Below, piece by piece: positions 16,111-24,670 of a stretch of DNA of 64,000 bases (the first letter of the stretch is position 1; the number at the start of each line of letters is the position of its first letter). Location of the stretch: positions 17,686 to 81,685 of the forward strand of contig LM655173.1 of the NCBI GenBank assembly GCA_000824825.2, read 5' to 3'. Made by a program: the position numbers and the translations under genes. The DNA comes from Mesorhizobium sp. ORS 3324. Lineage in GTDB: Bacteria > Pseudomonadota > Alphaproteobacteria > Rhizobiales > Rhizobiaceae. The notes under the pieces are model-generated. The model saw nothing but the letters and a program-made list of their open reading frames with translations. It did not search any database and had not been told where the DNA came from.

Positions 16111-16410
16111 ATGCATCCGATCAAGCTTGTCGTCATTGCCGGCGTCGCTGCCCTTGCGGCCTCGCAGGCGTTTGCCGAGGACACGATGGGCACGATGACC
16201 ATGATGAAGGGCGGGCAAGTGACGGCGATCATGCCCGACGGGCATATGGGCACCATGATGCCCGACGCCAAAACCAGCGCCGAGATGATGAAGACGGCCA
16301 AGCCCATCAAGCATTGCATGATGATGATGACCGACGCCAAGGGCAAAACCTACATGCTCGATACGTCGACCAAGAAGGCCCAGGCCGAATGTGAAAAAAT
16401 GGCGATGTGA
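16111..16410 (+). CDS. small secreted methionine-rich protein
   Basis: 99 residues with a signal peptide (MHPIKLVVIAGVAALAASQA, cut after FAE). The mature part is rich in Met (TMGTMTMMKGG, HMGTMMPDAK, CMMMMTD) with two Cys and few His. Such Met clusters are often associated with Cu(I) or Ag(I) binding in the periplasm; that is inference here. GGGAG lies 8 bases before the ATG. A hairpin terminator follows. Confidence 0.7.
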   Translation: MHPIKLVVIAGVAALAASQAFAEDTMGTMTMMKGGQVTAIMPDGHMGTMMPDAKTSAEMMKTAKPIKHCMMMMTDAKGKTYMLDTSTKKAQAECEKMAM

Positions 16411-16440
16411 GACGTTCCAGCACTTCGCCAACTATCGCTC

Positions 16441-16468
16441 TCCCGCCGGCATACCGCTGGCGGGATTT
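16441..16468 (+). terminator. probable terminator after Met-rich gene
   Basis: TCCCGCC, 11-base loop, GGCGGGA followed by TTTC, 31 bases after the stop at 16410. Confidence 0.5.
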
Positions 16469-16591
16469 CAGCTCCGCCGACCGGTGGCTTGAGCGGCTCT
16501 CGTCAGCGCCGGCCCGCGCTGCCGCGTCGGCCCCATGGCTTGATCGGCCCCGCCAGTGTGCTACGGGCCATCAATCACCGTGAGGACAGGC

Positions 16592-17962
16592 ATGGCCGGC
16601 ATATCGCGCAAACACCCGATGCTGCGGCGCTCGCAGGCGATGTGGGTTTCGCGGCGCGTCTGGCAGCCGCGCCTCGTCTTCTGGGCGGGCGCCCTCTCGA
16701 TCGGACTGATCAGCGTGCTGTTTGCGATCCTGGCCGACCGGGCGCAGGCGCTGTTCCACGTCGCGATCGGCCATGACGGCGGCTGGCGCTTCTACCTGCC
16801 GCTGGCGATGACGCCGCTCGGCTTCCTGCTCTGCGCCTGGCTTGCCCATTCCTTCTTTCCGGGATCGCAGGGAAGCGGCATTCCGCAGGCGATCGCCGCG
16901 CGCCACCTGCGCGATGACGAGGATCGCAGCCACATTCTTTCGCTGCGTCTGGTGGTGGGCAAGATCGTGCTCACCGTTATCGGCCTCGCCTGCGGCGCCT
17001 CGATCGGCCGCGAGGGACCGACGGTGCAGGTCGGCGCCTCGCTGATGCTGCAGGCGGCGCGCTGGGGCGGCATGGCGCAGGCGCGCGGCTTGATCCTGGC
17101 AGGCTCGGCGGCGGGCATCGCGGCGGCCTTCAACACACCGCTTGCGGGCATCGTCTTCGCCATCGAGGAGATGGGGCGTGCCTATGAGGCGCGCACGAAC
17201 GGGCTGGTGCTGACGGCGGTGATCCTCGCCGGTCTCGCCTCGCTGGGGCTGCTCGGCAACTACACCTATTTCGGCGTGGCAAAAGACACTGTCGCCTTCG
17301 CCAGCGACTGGCCGCTGGTGCTGGCCTGCGGCGTCATCGGCGGCGGCTTCGGCGCTCTGTTCTCGCTGCTGGCGCTGAAGATCACGCGACGCATCCGGCG
17401 CTGGAACGCGTTGCAGCCGCTGTGGCGCACGCTTGTCGTCGCAGGTGCCTGCGGATTGGTGGTGGCGATGATCGGCATCGCCTCGGGCGGCCTCACCTTC
17501 GGCACCGGCTACGCGCAGGCGCGCGGTGCCATCGAAGGCGCTCCGCTGCCGGCGTTCTTCTTCGCGGAAAAATTCGCGGCCGGCGTGCTGTCGATGGTAT
17601 CGGGCATTCCGGGCGGCATCTTCGCGCCGTCGCTCGCCGTCGGCGCGGGCCTCGGCAGCACGCTTGGCCTGATCCTCGGCGGCGGCACAGGCACCGCCGC
17701 GCTGCTTGGCATGGCCGGCTACTTCGCCGGCGTCGTGCAGGCGCCGATGACGGCCTTCGTCATCATCCTCGAAATGACCGGCAACCACGACAATGTCATC
17801 GCGCTGATGTGCGCGGCGATGCTGGGCTTCGGCACGGCGCGGCTGATCTCCAACGAGCCGCTCTACCACGCGCTGTCGCGGGTGTTCATCGCCGAGGCGA
17901 TCCGGCGGCGAAGGGCCCGAAGCATCGAGGCATCGCCGGCGGAGACCGGCGCCACGGGTTGA
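16592..17962 (+). CDS. ClC-family chloride channel / transporter
   Basis: A 456-residue integral membrane protein with the selectivity motifs GSGIP (about 95), GREGP with the gating Glu (about 136) and GIFAPS (about 346). Ten or more hydrophobic segments fit a ClC subunit, which works as a dimer. No CBS domains follow, so it is the short bacterial form. The ATG at 16592 is preceded by GAGGACA; the open frame upstream to 16556 has no likely start. Confidence 0.9.
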   Translation: MAGISRKHPMLRRSQAMWVSRRVWQPRLVFWAGALSIGLISVLFAILADRAQALFHVAIGHDGGWRFYLPLAMTPLGFLLCAWLAHSFFPGSQGSGIPQAIAARHLRDDEDRSHILSLRLVVGKIVLTVIGLACGASIGREGPTVQVGASLMLQAARWGGMAQARGLILAGSAAGIAAAFNTPLAGIVFAIEEMGRAYEARTNGLVLTAVILAGLASLGLLGNYTYFGVAKDTVAFASDWPLVLACGVIGGGFGALFSLLALKITRRIRRWNALQPLWRTLVVAGACGLVVAMIGIASGGLTFGTGYAQARGAIEGAPLPAFFFAEKFAAGVLSMVSGIPGGIFAPSLAVGAGLGSTLGLILGGGTGTAALLGMAGYFAGVVQAPMTAFVIILEMTGNHDNVIALMCAAMLGFGTARLISNEPLYHALSRVFIAEAIRRRRARSIEASPAETGATG

Positions 17963-17980
17963 TCATGGCCTGCCCGACGA

Positions 17981-18562
17981 GTGTTCATCGCGATGCCGCC
18001 CGGCGCTGAGGCCGGCCGGCATCGGGACTTTTTCGCGCGCGACGCCTTTGTGGTCGCGCGCGAGCTGATCGGCGCGACGCTTGGGTTGAACGGCGTCGGC
18101 GGCATCATCGTCGAGACCGAGGCCTATCGCCCCGACGATCCCGCCTCGCACAGCTATCGCGGCCGCACGCCGCGCAACGCGCCGATGTACGGCCCGCCCG
18201 GCGGCGCCTATGTCTACCGCTCCTACGGCCTTCACTGGTGCCTGAATGCGGTGTGCCTGCCGGGCAGCGCGGTGCTGATCCGCGCGATCCAGCCGCTGTT
18301 CGGCATCGCCGCCATGCGCGCCAACCGCGCCACCGAGGACGACAGGCTGCTCTGCTCGGGCCCGGGGCGGGTTTGCCAGGCCCTCGGCATCGATGGCTCG
18401 CACAATGATCTGTTGCTTACCGCCCCGCCCTTCCAATTTGCCCGCTCCGAGACCGATCCAGCCGCGATCCTCAGCGGACGCAGGATCGGCCTCACCAAGG
18501 GCGTCGAAGCCGAGTGGCGGTTCGGCCTCGGCGGCTCGCCTTATCTCAGCAGGAAGTTCTGA
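17981..18562 (+). CDS. DNA-3-methyladenine glycosylase (AAG/MPG type)
   Basis: A 193-residue base-excision repair enzyme that removes alkylated purines. Family marks are [24 protein letters not shown] (catalytic Glu region, about 45), PGGAYVY, and the C-terminal RIGLTKG. A GTG at 17981 or ATG at 17993 can start it; the longer form is given. It begins 18 bases after the ClC gene on the same strand and may be cotranscribed. Confidence 0.9.
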   Translation: MFIAMPPGAEAGRHRDFFARDAFVVARELIGATLGLNGVGGIIVETEAYRPDDPASHSYRGRTPRNAPMYGPPGGAYVYRSYGLHWCLNAVCLPGSAVLIRAIQPLFGIAAMRANRATEDDRLLCSGPGRVCQALGIDGSHNDLLLTAPPFQFARSETDPAAILSGRRIGLTKGVEAEWRFGLGGSPYLSRKF

Positions 18563-18640
18563 GGCCGGCGCCTGCCGCTGTCCGCTTGCCGGCAGCAGAG
18601 TTCTGTGTTCTCTCCGGCTTATTTTAGGAAAGGCTTGCGG

Positions 18641-18994
18641 ATGAGATTCGCGATGGTCGCCGCGTTGAGCGTGGCGCTGGTTGGATGTGTGACCTCGCCG
18701 GTCGATTACGAAGCAAAGCTTTCGCAGCAAGACCCGAAATGGGCATCGCCGGGATGCCAGCAGGCCCGCATGGCGGCTTCCGACTATGACGCCCGCGAGA
18801 AAGAGCACCCCGGCTGGGGCTTCGGCGTCCTGCTTGGTCCGTACAGCATGGGGCTCGTGGCGGCCGTCAAGGAGCATGAGCAGCAGCAACGAAAGCTGTT
18901 CGCACGCGATGTGCACCTGCAGTGCTCAAGCCTGCCGTTGCCAAAAGAGCTGGAGGGCGCCCCCGAGGCTATCAAGCCAACGAAATATCCATAG
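18641..18994 (+). CDS. small lipoprotein
   Basis: 117 residues starting MRFAMVAALSVALVGC; ALVGC is a lipobox, so the mature protein would be anchored by Cys16. No known domain follows; the sequence contains GWGFGVLLGPYSMGLVAAV and two further Cys. AGGAAAGG lies upstream of the ATG. Confidence 0.72.
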   Translation: MRFAMVAALSVALVGCVTSPVDYEAKLSQQDPKWASPGCQQARMAASDYDAREKEHPGWGFGVLLGPYSMGLVAAVKEHEQQQRKLFARDVHLQCSSLPLPKELEGAPEAIKPTKYP

Positions 18995-19041
18995 GCATCA
19001 CGACGCGCCTTCCGGGCACGAGGCGCAAGCAACCTTGTCGT

Positions 19042-19590
19042 TCAGCCTTCCTGCCATACGCTCAGCAGCGGGCCTTCACTGCCATAGACCGGGTCCTTTT
19101 CAGGACGGGCGACCTTCGGGATCGTGCGCAGCGCCTCGGCGTGCTGCTCGCGGCGTGTGCACAGATCGTAGGTGCCGAAGGGCGGATAGGCGCCGACCAC
19201 CAGAAGATCGGCTGACGAGGACAGGCGATGGTGGCCGGTGCCGGCCGGCAGGATCGCAACGTCGCCGGCCTTGACGGTGAGCACCTCGCCCCTGTCGCCG
19301 CCGAAGCGCACCTCGGCCGTGCCGCGCGCGATGCCGAGCACCTCATGAATGCGCGAATGGTAGTGGACGTAGTCGTAGATGCCGTTGCGCCAACTATCGC
19401 CCCAGCCATTGGTGCTGAAGAGATCCTCGAAGACGGAAGCCGGATTGACATCGTCCGGCAACATCACGGCGCCGCGGTAGACGATCATCGGCCAGCGCGG
19501 ATGGTTGGGCACCAGGCCGTCGTCCGCAAAACGGAAGGTGAGCGGCTCCTGCCGCTCGACAAGTTGAGCAAGTTTCGCCGCTCCTGGCAT
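19042..19590 (-). CDS. cupin-domain protein
   Basis: 182 residues with one double-stranded beta-helix domain: HYHSRIHEVLGIARGTAEV (about 92-110) and AGDVAILPAGTGHHRL (about 125-140). The His/Glu set H-x-H...E and a later H fits metal binding. The ATG at 19590 is preferred over an upstream TTG. It follows the MFS gene on the same strand with 83 bp between, and is the last gene of a probable four-gene operon. Enzymatic role unknown. Confidence 0.75.
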   Translation of the reverse strand: MPGAAKLAQLVERQEPLTFRFADDGLVPNHPRWPMIVYRGAVMLPDDVNPASVFEDLFSTNGWGDSWRNGIYDYVHYHSRIHEVLGIARGTAEVRFGGDRGEVLTVKAGDVAILPAGTGHHRLSSSADLLVVGAYPPFGTYDLCTRREQHAEALRTIPKVARPEKDPVYGSEGPLLSVWQEG

Positions 19591-19673
19591 GCCTGTGGCC
19601 TTTCCGCCGCTTTCCGAGGCAACGCGAGCCGTCGCACCGCAAAGTACGGCGGCCGCTCGATTGCCGACTGTTC

Positions 19674-20897
19674 TCAACCAGCGGCGGCGCGCTTTGTTCC
19701 CGGGCTAGTCGCGCGCGCCTTGCGTCTAAGCAAGAGCGCGATGGCCAAAGCCGGAAGTGCCGCTGCGGCGGCGGCGAGGAAGACGAGCCGCAACCCTGCC
19801 GATGCGGCAATCAGGCCGAGCGCCGGGCTGCCGAAACCGAGCGCCACATCGAGGAAGACCGTGTAGAGTCCCATCGCAAGGCCGCGGCTGCTTGCGGATA
19901 AATGCGCGACCGCCTCGGCGCCGAGGCCGGGATAGACCAGCGAGTAGCCAAGCCCCGTCAGGACGGCTCCGATTGCCGCGACCGCCGGTCCCGGTGCCAG
20001 CCAGATCGACAGAAGGCCCGCCGCCTCGACCAGCACGAAGATCGCGGCAACGCGGGCACCGCCGAGGCGGTCCGGCAGGTGGCCGAAGCATAGCCTTGCC
20101 GCGATCAGCGATGCCGCATAGGCGGTGAAGGGGAGCCAGACCGGGTGCCAGCCGCGCTCGGCAAAGAGCAGCGCCCCGAAGGACAGGATCGCGCCGTAAC
20201 CGAGGCTGCTAAGAGCCGCTCCCAAGCCGGGAAGCCAGACGGCTTGCGCCACGCTCGCCCATGACTGCCGCGCGGCAACGCTGCCGGCGCTGACGCCGCG
20301 CATCGGCAGAGTGGCGAGCAGCGTTGCAAGGGGCAGCACCATCGTGCCGAGAGCGATCGCGGCGAAGCCGCCAGCTTCGTAGAGCGCGGACCCGATCGGT
20401 GCGCCGAGCGCCAGCGCCGCGAACATCGCCATGCCGATCCAGGCGATGACCCTTCCGGAGTTCTGTCCGCCGGCAAGCGCGAGGCCCCAGGCTACGCCGC
20501 CGGTGATGATGAAGCTCTCGGCCGCGCCCAAAACCGCCCTGCCGACGAAGAGCACCATCGCCGAGGCAGTCGGCCGGTCAAGGAAGGCCAGCGATCCGAG
20601 ATAGACGAGCCCCGCCAGGGCGGCGGCGACAAGGCCGACCACGACGGCCCGCTTGCCGCCATGCCCATCGGCATAGTTTCCGGCCCCGATGCGTGTGAGT
20701 AGAGAGGCCACGAACTGGCTGCCCGTCACCAGCCCGACCGCGAAGGGGCCGAAACCGAGCCTGTCGTGCAGATGCAGCGGCAGGACCGGCAGCGCCAGGC
20801 CGATGAGCAGAAAGCCGGCGAACACCGCCGCCATGATCGGCAACAATCCCGTCATCGCCCCGCTTCGATCGGGTGCAGTGTCCGTCGCGGCCATCAT
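19674..20897 (-). CDS. MFS transporter (YhhS-like)
   Basis: 407 residues with twelve hydrophobic segments, GxLADRxGxK-like loop (GNYADGHGGKRAVVVG, about 75) and the second-half counterpart FGHLPDRLGGAR. It resembles arabinose/drug efflux permeases of the YhhS group. The start at 20897 overlaps no gene; an ATG at 20915 would overlap the end of the alcohol dehydrogenase gene. Operon neighbours (dehydrogenase, two cupins) suggest efflux or uptake of a small organic acid or aldehyde, which is inference. Confidence 0.82.
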   Translation of the reverse strand: MMAATDTAPDRSGAMTGLLPIMAAVFAGFLLIGLALPVLPLHLHDRLGFGPFAVGLVTGSQFVASLLTRIGAGNYADGHGGKRAVVVGLVAAALAGLVYLGSLAFLDRPTASAMVLFVGRAVLGAAESFIITGGVAWGLALAGGQNSGRVIAWIGMAMFAALALGAPIGSALYEAGGFAAIALGTMVLPLATLLATLPMRGVSAGSVAARQSWASVAQAVWLPGLGAALSSLGYGAILSFGALLFAERGWHPVWLPFTAYAASLIAARLCFGHLPDRLGGARVAAIFVLVEAAGLLSIWLAPGPAVAAIGAVLTGLGYSLVYPGLGAEAVAHLSASSRGLAMGLYTVFLDVALGFGSPALGLIAASAGLRLVFLAAAAAALPALAIALLLRRKARATSPGTKRAAAG

Positions 20898-20904
20898 CAA
20901 GACC

Positions 20905-21921
20905 CTAGACTTCAAGCATGACCTTGATGGCGCGGCGCTCGTCCATGGCGCGGTAGCCTTCCGCGACGTCCGCCAGCGGTAGCTTGAGGTCGAACACCTT
21001 GCCGGGCTTGATCCTGCCCTTGAGCACGCGGTCCATCAGGTCGGGCAGGAAGCGACGCACCGGCGCCGGGCCGCCGAGCATGCGCTTCTGGCCGAAGAAC
21101 AGGCGCTGGCCGTCGAAGCTCACGCCATGCGGCACACCGACATAGCCGATGGTGCCGCCGGGGCGCGAGCAGGCCAGCGCCTGGTCGAAGGATTCGGCCG
21201 TGCCGACGCATTCGAGCACCGAATCCGCGCCGACGCCTTTGGTGAGTTCCTTGATGCGGGCAATGCCTTCCTCGCCGCGCTCGGCGACGATGTCGGTGGC
21301 GCCGAATTCGCGGGCGAGCTTCTGGCGGCTGTCGTGGCGGCTCATGGCGATGATGCGCTCGGCGCCCATCTGCTTGGCCGCGAGCACGCCCATCAGGCCG
21401 ACCGCGCCGTCGCCGACGACCACCACCGTCGATCCTTCGCGGACCTCGGCGGCGTCCGCGGCATACCAGCCGGTGCCGAGCACGTCCGAGACGGCCAACA
21501 GGTCGGGCACCAAGTCGGCGGGCGGAATCTCGGAGGTCGCCACCAGCGTGCCATCCGCGAGCGGCACGCGGGCATAGGGCGCCTGCGCGCCGGACATGAA
21601 CTCGCGCTGCACGCAGGAGGACTGGAAGCCGAAGCGGCAATGCGGGCAGGTGTTGTCGGAGATGCAGAAGGAGCCGACGACGAACTGGCCGGGGCGCACG
21701 TTACGCACCTCCGCACCGACCTCGACTACGATGCCGCAATATTCGTGGCCCATATGCATCGGGCCATCGACCGGCTGCAGCCCGCGATAGGGCCACAGAT
21801 CGGAGCCGCAGATGCAGCTCGCCGACAGCTTGATGATGGCATCCGTCGGGCGCAGGATTTTCGGGTCTTCGATTTCCTCGCAGCGGATGTCGCCGGGCTT
21901 GTGAAGAACGGTTGCGAGCAT
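20905..21921 (-). CDS. zinc-dependent alcohol dehydrogenase
   Basis: A 338-residue medium-chain dehydrogenase. Catalytic-zinc residues are in CICGSD (about 38) and GHEYCG (about 58). The structural-zinc lobe shows CPHCRFGFQSSC, one Cys fewer than the classical four. The NAD(P) loop is VVGDGAVGLMG (about 168). It lies 16 bases after the cupin gene and runs into the MFS gene. Substrate unknown. Confidence 0.87.
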   Translation of the reverse strand: MLATVLHKPGDIRCEEIEDPKILRPTDAIIKLSASCICGSDLWPYRGLQPVDGPMHMGHEYCGIVVEVGAEVRNVRPGQFVVGSFCISDNTCPHCRFGFQSSCVQREFMSGAQAPYARVPLADGTLVATSEIPPADLVPDLLAVSDVLGTGWYAADAAEVREGSTVVVVGDGAVGLMGVLAAKQMGAERIIAMSRHDSRQKLAREFGATDIVAERGEEGIARIKELTKGVGADSVLECVGTAESFDQALACSRPGGTIGYVGVPHGVSFDGQRLFFGQKRMLGGPAPVRRFLPDLMDRVLKGRIKPGKVFDLKLPLADVAEGYRAMDERRAIKVMLEV

Positions 21922-21937
21922 TTTTCTTCCTTTCTGA

Positions 21938-22333
21938 TCAGGCGCCGTATTCGGCGTCGGTGACGTGCTCCAGCCAGTCCACGGTCTTGCCGTCCCTGGG
22001 CTCCTGGACAGCGATGTGGACCATCGCGGTCTGCGGCGAGGCGCCGTGCCAGTGTTTTTCGCCGGGCGCGAACCAGACGACGTCGCCGGGCCGGATCTCC
22101 TCGACCGGGCCGCCCTCGCGCTGGACGCGGCCGAGGCCCGAGACGACGATCAGCGTCTGCCCCAGCGGATGCGTGTGCCAGGCGGTGCGGGCGCCGGGCT
22201 CGAAGGTGACCTGCGCGCCTTGCACGCGTCCGGCGTCGAAGGGGTTGAAGAGCGGATCGATGCGGACCGTGCCGGTGAACCAGTCCGCCGGTCCCTTGCC
22301 GGATGGCCTCGTGCCTGCGCGAAGAATGTCCAT
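21938..22333 (-). CDS. cupin protein, (R)-mandelonitrile lyase-like
   Basis: 131 residues forming one cupin domain: [20 protein letters not shown] (two His) and [16 protein letters not shown]. The close family is annotated as Mn-dependent hydroxynitrile lyase-like cupins, usually beside alcohol dehydrogenases and LysR genes as here. It is the first gene of the minus-strand operon cupin-ADH-MFS-cupin, divergent from the LysR gene at 22549. AGGAGAT precedes the ATG. Confidence 0.82.
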   Translation of the reverse strand: MDILRAGTRPSGKGPADWFTGTVRIDPLFNPFDAGRVQGAQVTFEPGARTAWHTHPLGQTLIVVSGLGRVQREGGPVEEIRPGDVVWFAPGEKHWHGASPQTAMVHIAVQEPRDGKTVDWLEHVTDAEYGA

Positions 22334-22345
22334 GGCGATCTCCTG

Positions 22346-22540
22346 TCAGATGCGTTCGATGCGAAGCGGAAACTCGCCGCGAATGTGCGGGACCTCCTCG
22401 CCTTCGTCGAAGCGGCCGGCCTGGCCGGGACGCGAGTTGGTCGCGTCGATTTGCGGGGGAAGATATTGCACCGGGCGCCATTCGACTAGACGAGATAATC
22501 CGCATGGACTTATCGGTCTGTGATATAAATACGGACAGGG
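22346..22540 (-). pseudogene. 5'-truncated reading frame before the cupin gene
   Basis: An open frame ends with TGA 12 bases before the cupin start and reads LSRLVEWRPVQYLPPQI then GQAGRFDEGEEVPHIRGEFP and LRIERI at its end. The composition looks protein-like, but there is no ATG or GTG start before an in-frame TAG near 22541, just inside the LysR 5' region. I read it as the last 60 or so codons of a gene whose front was lost. The protein family is not recognised. Confidence 0.4.
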
Positions 22541-22548
22541 AGGCTATA

Positions 22549-23442
22549 ATGCAGCGCGCGGACATGAAGGATCTGCTGTGGTTCGTTGCTGTCGCCCGGG
22601 AGCGCAGCTTCACCAGGGCGGCAGCCGAGCTCGGCACCTCGCAGTCGACGCTCAGCCACTCCATCAAGGAATTGGAAGCGCGGCTCGGCGTTCGCCTGCT
22701 CACGCGCACGACGCGCAGCGTGGCACCGACCGAAGCGGGCGAGCGGCTTTACCAGTCGCTCGCGCCGCGCTTCGAGGAAATCGAGGCCGATCTCGCGGGC
22801 CTCGTCGCCTTCCGTGACAAGCCCTCGGGCACGGTCCGCATCACGCTGTCGGACCACGCGCTGCAGACCACCGTCTGGCCGAAGCTCGAGCCGGTGCTTC
22901 GCGACTATCCGGACCTCAGCGTCGAGCTCTACAGCGACAACGGCATGCGCAACATCGTGGAGGAACGCTTCGACGCCGGCGTGCGGCTCGGCGAGAGCCT
23001 CGACAGGGACATGATCGCGGTGCGGATCGGTCCGGACTGGCGGCTGGTGGCCGTTGCCTCGCCGGAATACTTTTCCCGCTGCCCAGCCCCGAGGACGCCG
23101 CAGGATCTGGTCGTGCATAACTGCATCTGCTTGCGGCAGGCCACCTACGGCGGGCTCTATGCCTGGGAGTTCGCCAGGGACGGCCGCGAGCTCAGGGTCC
23201 GGGTGGGAGGCCAGCTAACCTTCAATTCGACGATACCCATGATCGACGCGGCGCTCGGGGGCTACGGCATTTGCTACGTGCCGGAAAACCTCGTCAGCCA
23301 CCACGTCGCCGAGGGGCGGCTGACGCTCGTGCTTGACCACTGGAGCCCGCCCTTCGCCGGCTATCACCTCTACTATCCGAGCCGGCGGCAGCTTTCGCCA
23401 GCGATGGCGGTCGTGGTCGAGGCCCTCCGGCATCGGGGCTGA
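22549..23442 (+). CDS. LysR-family transcriptional regulator
   Basis: 297 residues: winged helix-turn-helix at residues 6-65 (FTRAAAELGTSQSTLSHSIKEL) and a PBP2-type effector domain from about 92. It is divergent from the cupin/ADH/MFS operon, the usual arrangement for a LysR activator of that operon. The ATG at 22549 fits the family N-terminus (MKDLLWFVAVARERSF); an open frame upstream is not used. Confidence 0.9.
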   Translation: MQRADMKDLLWFVAVARERSFTRAAAELGTSQSTLSHSIKELEARLGVRLLTRTTRSVAPTEAGERLYQSLAPRFEEIEADLAGLVAFRDKPSGTVRITLSDHALQTTVWPKLEPVLRDYPDLSVELYSDNGMRNIVEERFDAGVRLGESLDRDMIAVRIGPDWRLVAVASPEYFSRCPAPRTPQDLVVHNCICLRQATYGGLYAWEFARDGRELRVRVGGQLTFNSTIPMIDAALGGYGICYVPENLVSHHVAEGRLTLVLDHWSPPFAGYHLYYPSRRQLSPAMAVVVEALRHRG

Positions 23443-23483
23443 GGCTGCCACACATGGGCCGATGGCTGTTGAACCATTGCGCT

Positions 23484-23846
23484 TCAGCGCGACAGTTCCT
23501 CGACGCGCGGATGCATGTCCGTCTCGGCCGAGACCGCCACCTCCTCGCCGGACCTCGAGAACGCGTAGAGCGTGCCGCGATAGCCCGGCATCGAGAAGGC
23601 CACGGAGTCGCGGTCGGCGAGGCCCATGACGACGCGCTGCGGATCGCCTCCGCCCTTCGGCGCGAAGGTGGCAGTGACCTCCAGGCGGCCGCCGTCGACC
23701 GGGACGTAATAGACCACCATGTCGAGGCGTCCGTCGTGCAGGCTGCCGGCTTCGATGGGGCGGCCGATGGTGGCTTGCTCGGCAAGGGCCGGCGTCGCCA
23801 TGAACAGCGCGGCCAGAAGCGATGCGCTCAGGGTTCTGCGGGTCAT
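23484..23846 (-). CDS. small secreted protein under TetR control
   Basis: 120 residues with a signal peptide (MTRRTLSASLLAALFMATPALA). The mature part is predicted beta-rich (LDMVVYYVPVDGGRLEVTATF, RGTLYAF) without Cys. No known family. AAGGAGAT lies before the ATG. Its promoter region, shared with the divergent tetR gene, holds four TAGATT-N8-type palindromes. Confidence 0.72.
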   Translation of the reverse strand: MTRRTLSASLLAALFMATPALAEQATIGRPIEAGSLHDGRLDMVVYYVPVDGGRLEVTATFAPKGGGDPQRVVMGLADRDSVAFSMPGYRGTLYAFSRSGEEVAVSAETDMHPRVEELSR

Positions 23847-23865
23847 CGACGTATCTCCTTCCTGA

Positions 23866-23885
23866 TAGATTTTGATCGAACTCTA
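23866..23885. promoter_or_regulatory. TetR operator candidate 1
   Basis: TAGATT-TTGATCGA-ACTCTA, an imperfect 20-base palindrome, 20 bases upstream of the secreted-protein start. Confidence 0.6.
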
Positions 23886-23892
23886 TAATATT

Positions 23893-23912
23893 TAGATTTC
23901 AATCGCAATCTA
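23893..23912. promoter_or_regulatory. TetR operator candidate 2
   Basis: TAGATT-TCAATCGC-AATCTA with perfect 6-base arms (8 if flanking TT/AA are counted), centred 27 bases from candidate 1. Confidence 0.7.
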
Positions 23913-23989
23913 AAAAGAGAGATAGTCGGCCTGCGGCATGCCGCCGCACCGACCGCGTGGCGAGCCGCCCGTTTCGCATTTCCCCTTGA

Positions 23990-24009
23990 TAGATTGCGTT
24001 CGGCCTCTA
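23990..24009. promoter_or_regulatory. TetR operator candidate 3
   Basis: TAGATT-GCGTTCGG-CCTCTA, imperfect right arm, on the tetR side of the intergenic region. Confidence 0.6.
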
Positions 24010-24018
24010 AATGGGATA

Positions 24019-24038
24019 TAGATTTAGTACGCAATCTA
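24019..24038. promoter_or_regulatory. TetR operator candidate 4
   Basis: TAGATT-TAGTACGC-AATCTA, perfect arms, 14 bases before the tetR ATG and centred 29 bases from candidate 3; binding here would block the gene's own start region. Confidence 0.7.
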
Positions 24039-24052
24039 AATGGAGATCGACG

Positions 24053-24631
24053 ATGCGCGTGAGCCGCATTCAGGCTGAGCAGAACCGGCAGACCGTGATC
24101 GATGTGGCCAGCCGCCTTTTTCGGGAGCACGGTTTCGACGGCATTGGGCTCAAGGATCTGATGAAGGGCGCCGGGCTGACCCAAGGCGCCTTCTACAAGC
24201 AGTTCGCGTCGAAGGACGACCTGGCTGCGCAGGCGTCCAAGCGGGCGATGGAGAGCGCTGCCGACCGATGGGCGGCGGCCACCGCAGCGAATCCCGGCGA
24301 TCCGCTAGCGGCGGTGATCGCGTTCTACCTCAGCATGGACCATCGCCAAGAGAGGATGGACGGCTGCCCGGTCGCGGCGCTCGGCTCGGATGCCGCCAGG
24401 CAAGGGACCGGCGTGAAGGCGTCGTTCGAAGCCGGCATCAAGGAGTATCTCGAAATCATCGGCCGTCTGATCGCCGCGTCCGGCGGCGAGGCGTCCAATG
24501 GCAAGACTATGGCCGTTCTCTCGACGATGGTCGGGGGGCTGATGTTGTCGCGCGTCGTCAACGACCCCGACCTCGCTCAGGCCTTTCTGGATGCGGCGAC
24601 CGAACAGGTTCGCGACACTGTCGCAGCTTGA
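24053..24631 (+). CDS. TetR/AcrR-family repressor
   Basis: 192 residues. The N-terminal helix-turn-helix is clear (VIDVASRLFREHGFDGIGLKDLMKGAGLTQ, split as family positions 15-45; then GAFYKQFASKDDL). The C-terminal domain with DGCPVAALGSD resembles the group controlling reactive-electrophile genes (TetR_C with conserved Cys). Start ATG at 24053 follows GGAGATCG. Four similar palindromes in the intergenic region point to autorepression plus control of the divergent gene. It is 39 bp ahead of the KAS gene and probably cotranscribed. Confidence 0.88.
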   Translation: MRVSRIQAEQNRQTVIDVASRLFREHGFDGIGLKDLMKGAGLTQGAFYKQFASKDDLAAQASKRAMESAADRWAAATAANPGDPLAAVIAFYLSMDHRQERMDGCPVAALGSDAARQGTGVKASFEAGIKEYLEIIGRLIAASGGEASNGKTMAVLSTMVGGLMLSRVVNDPDLAQAFLDAATEQVRDTVAA

Positions 24632-24670
24632 ACGGCGCCGGGCTGGCGTCTCAGGTTGATAGGAGCATAG

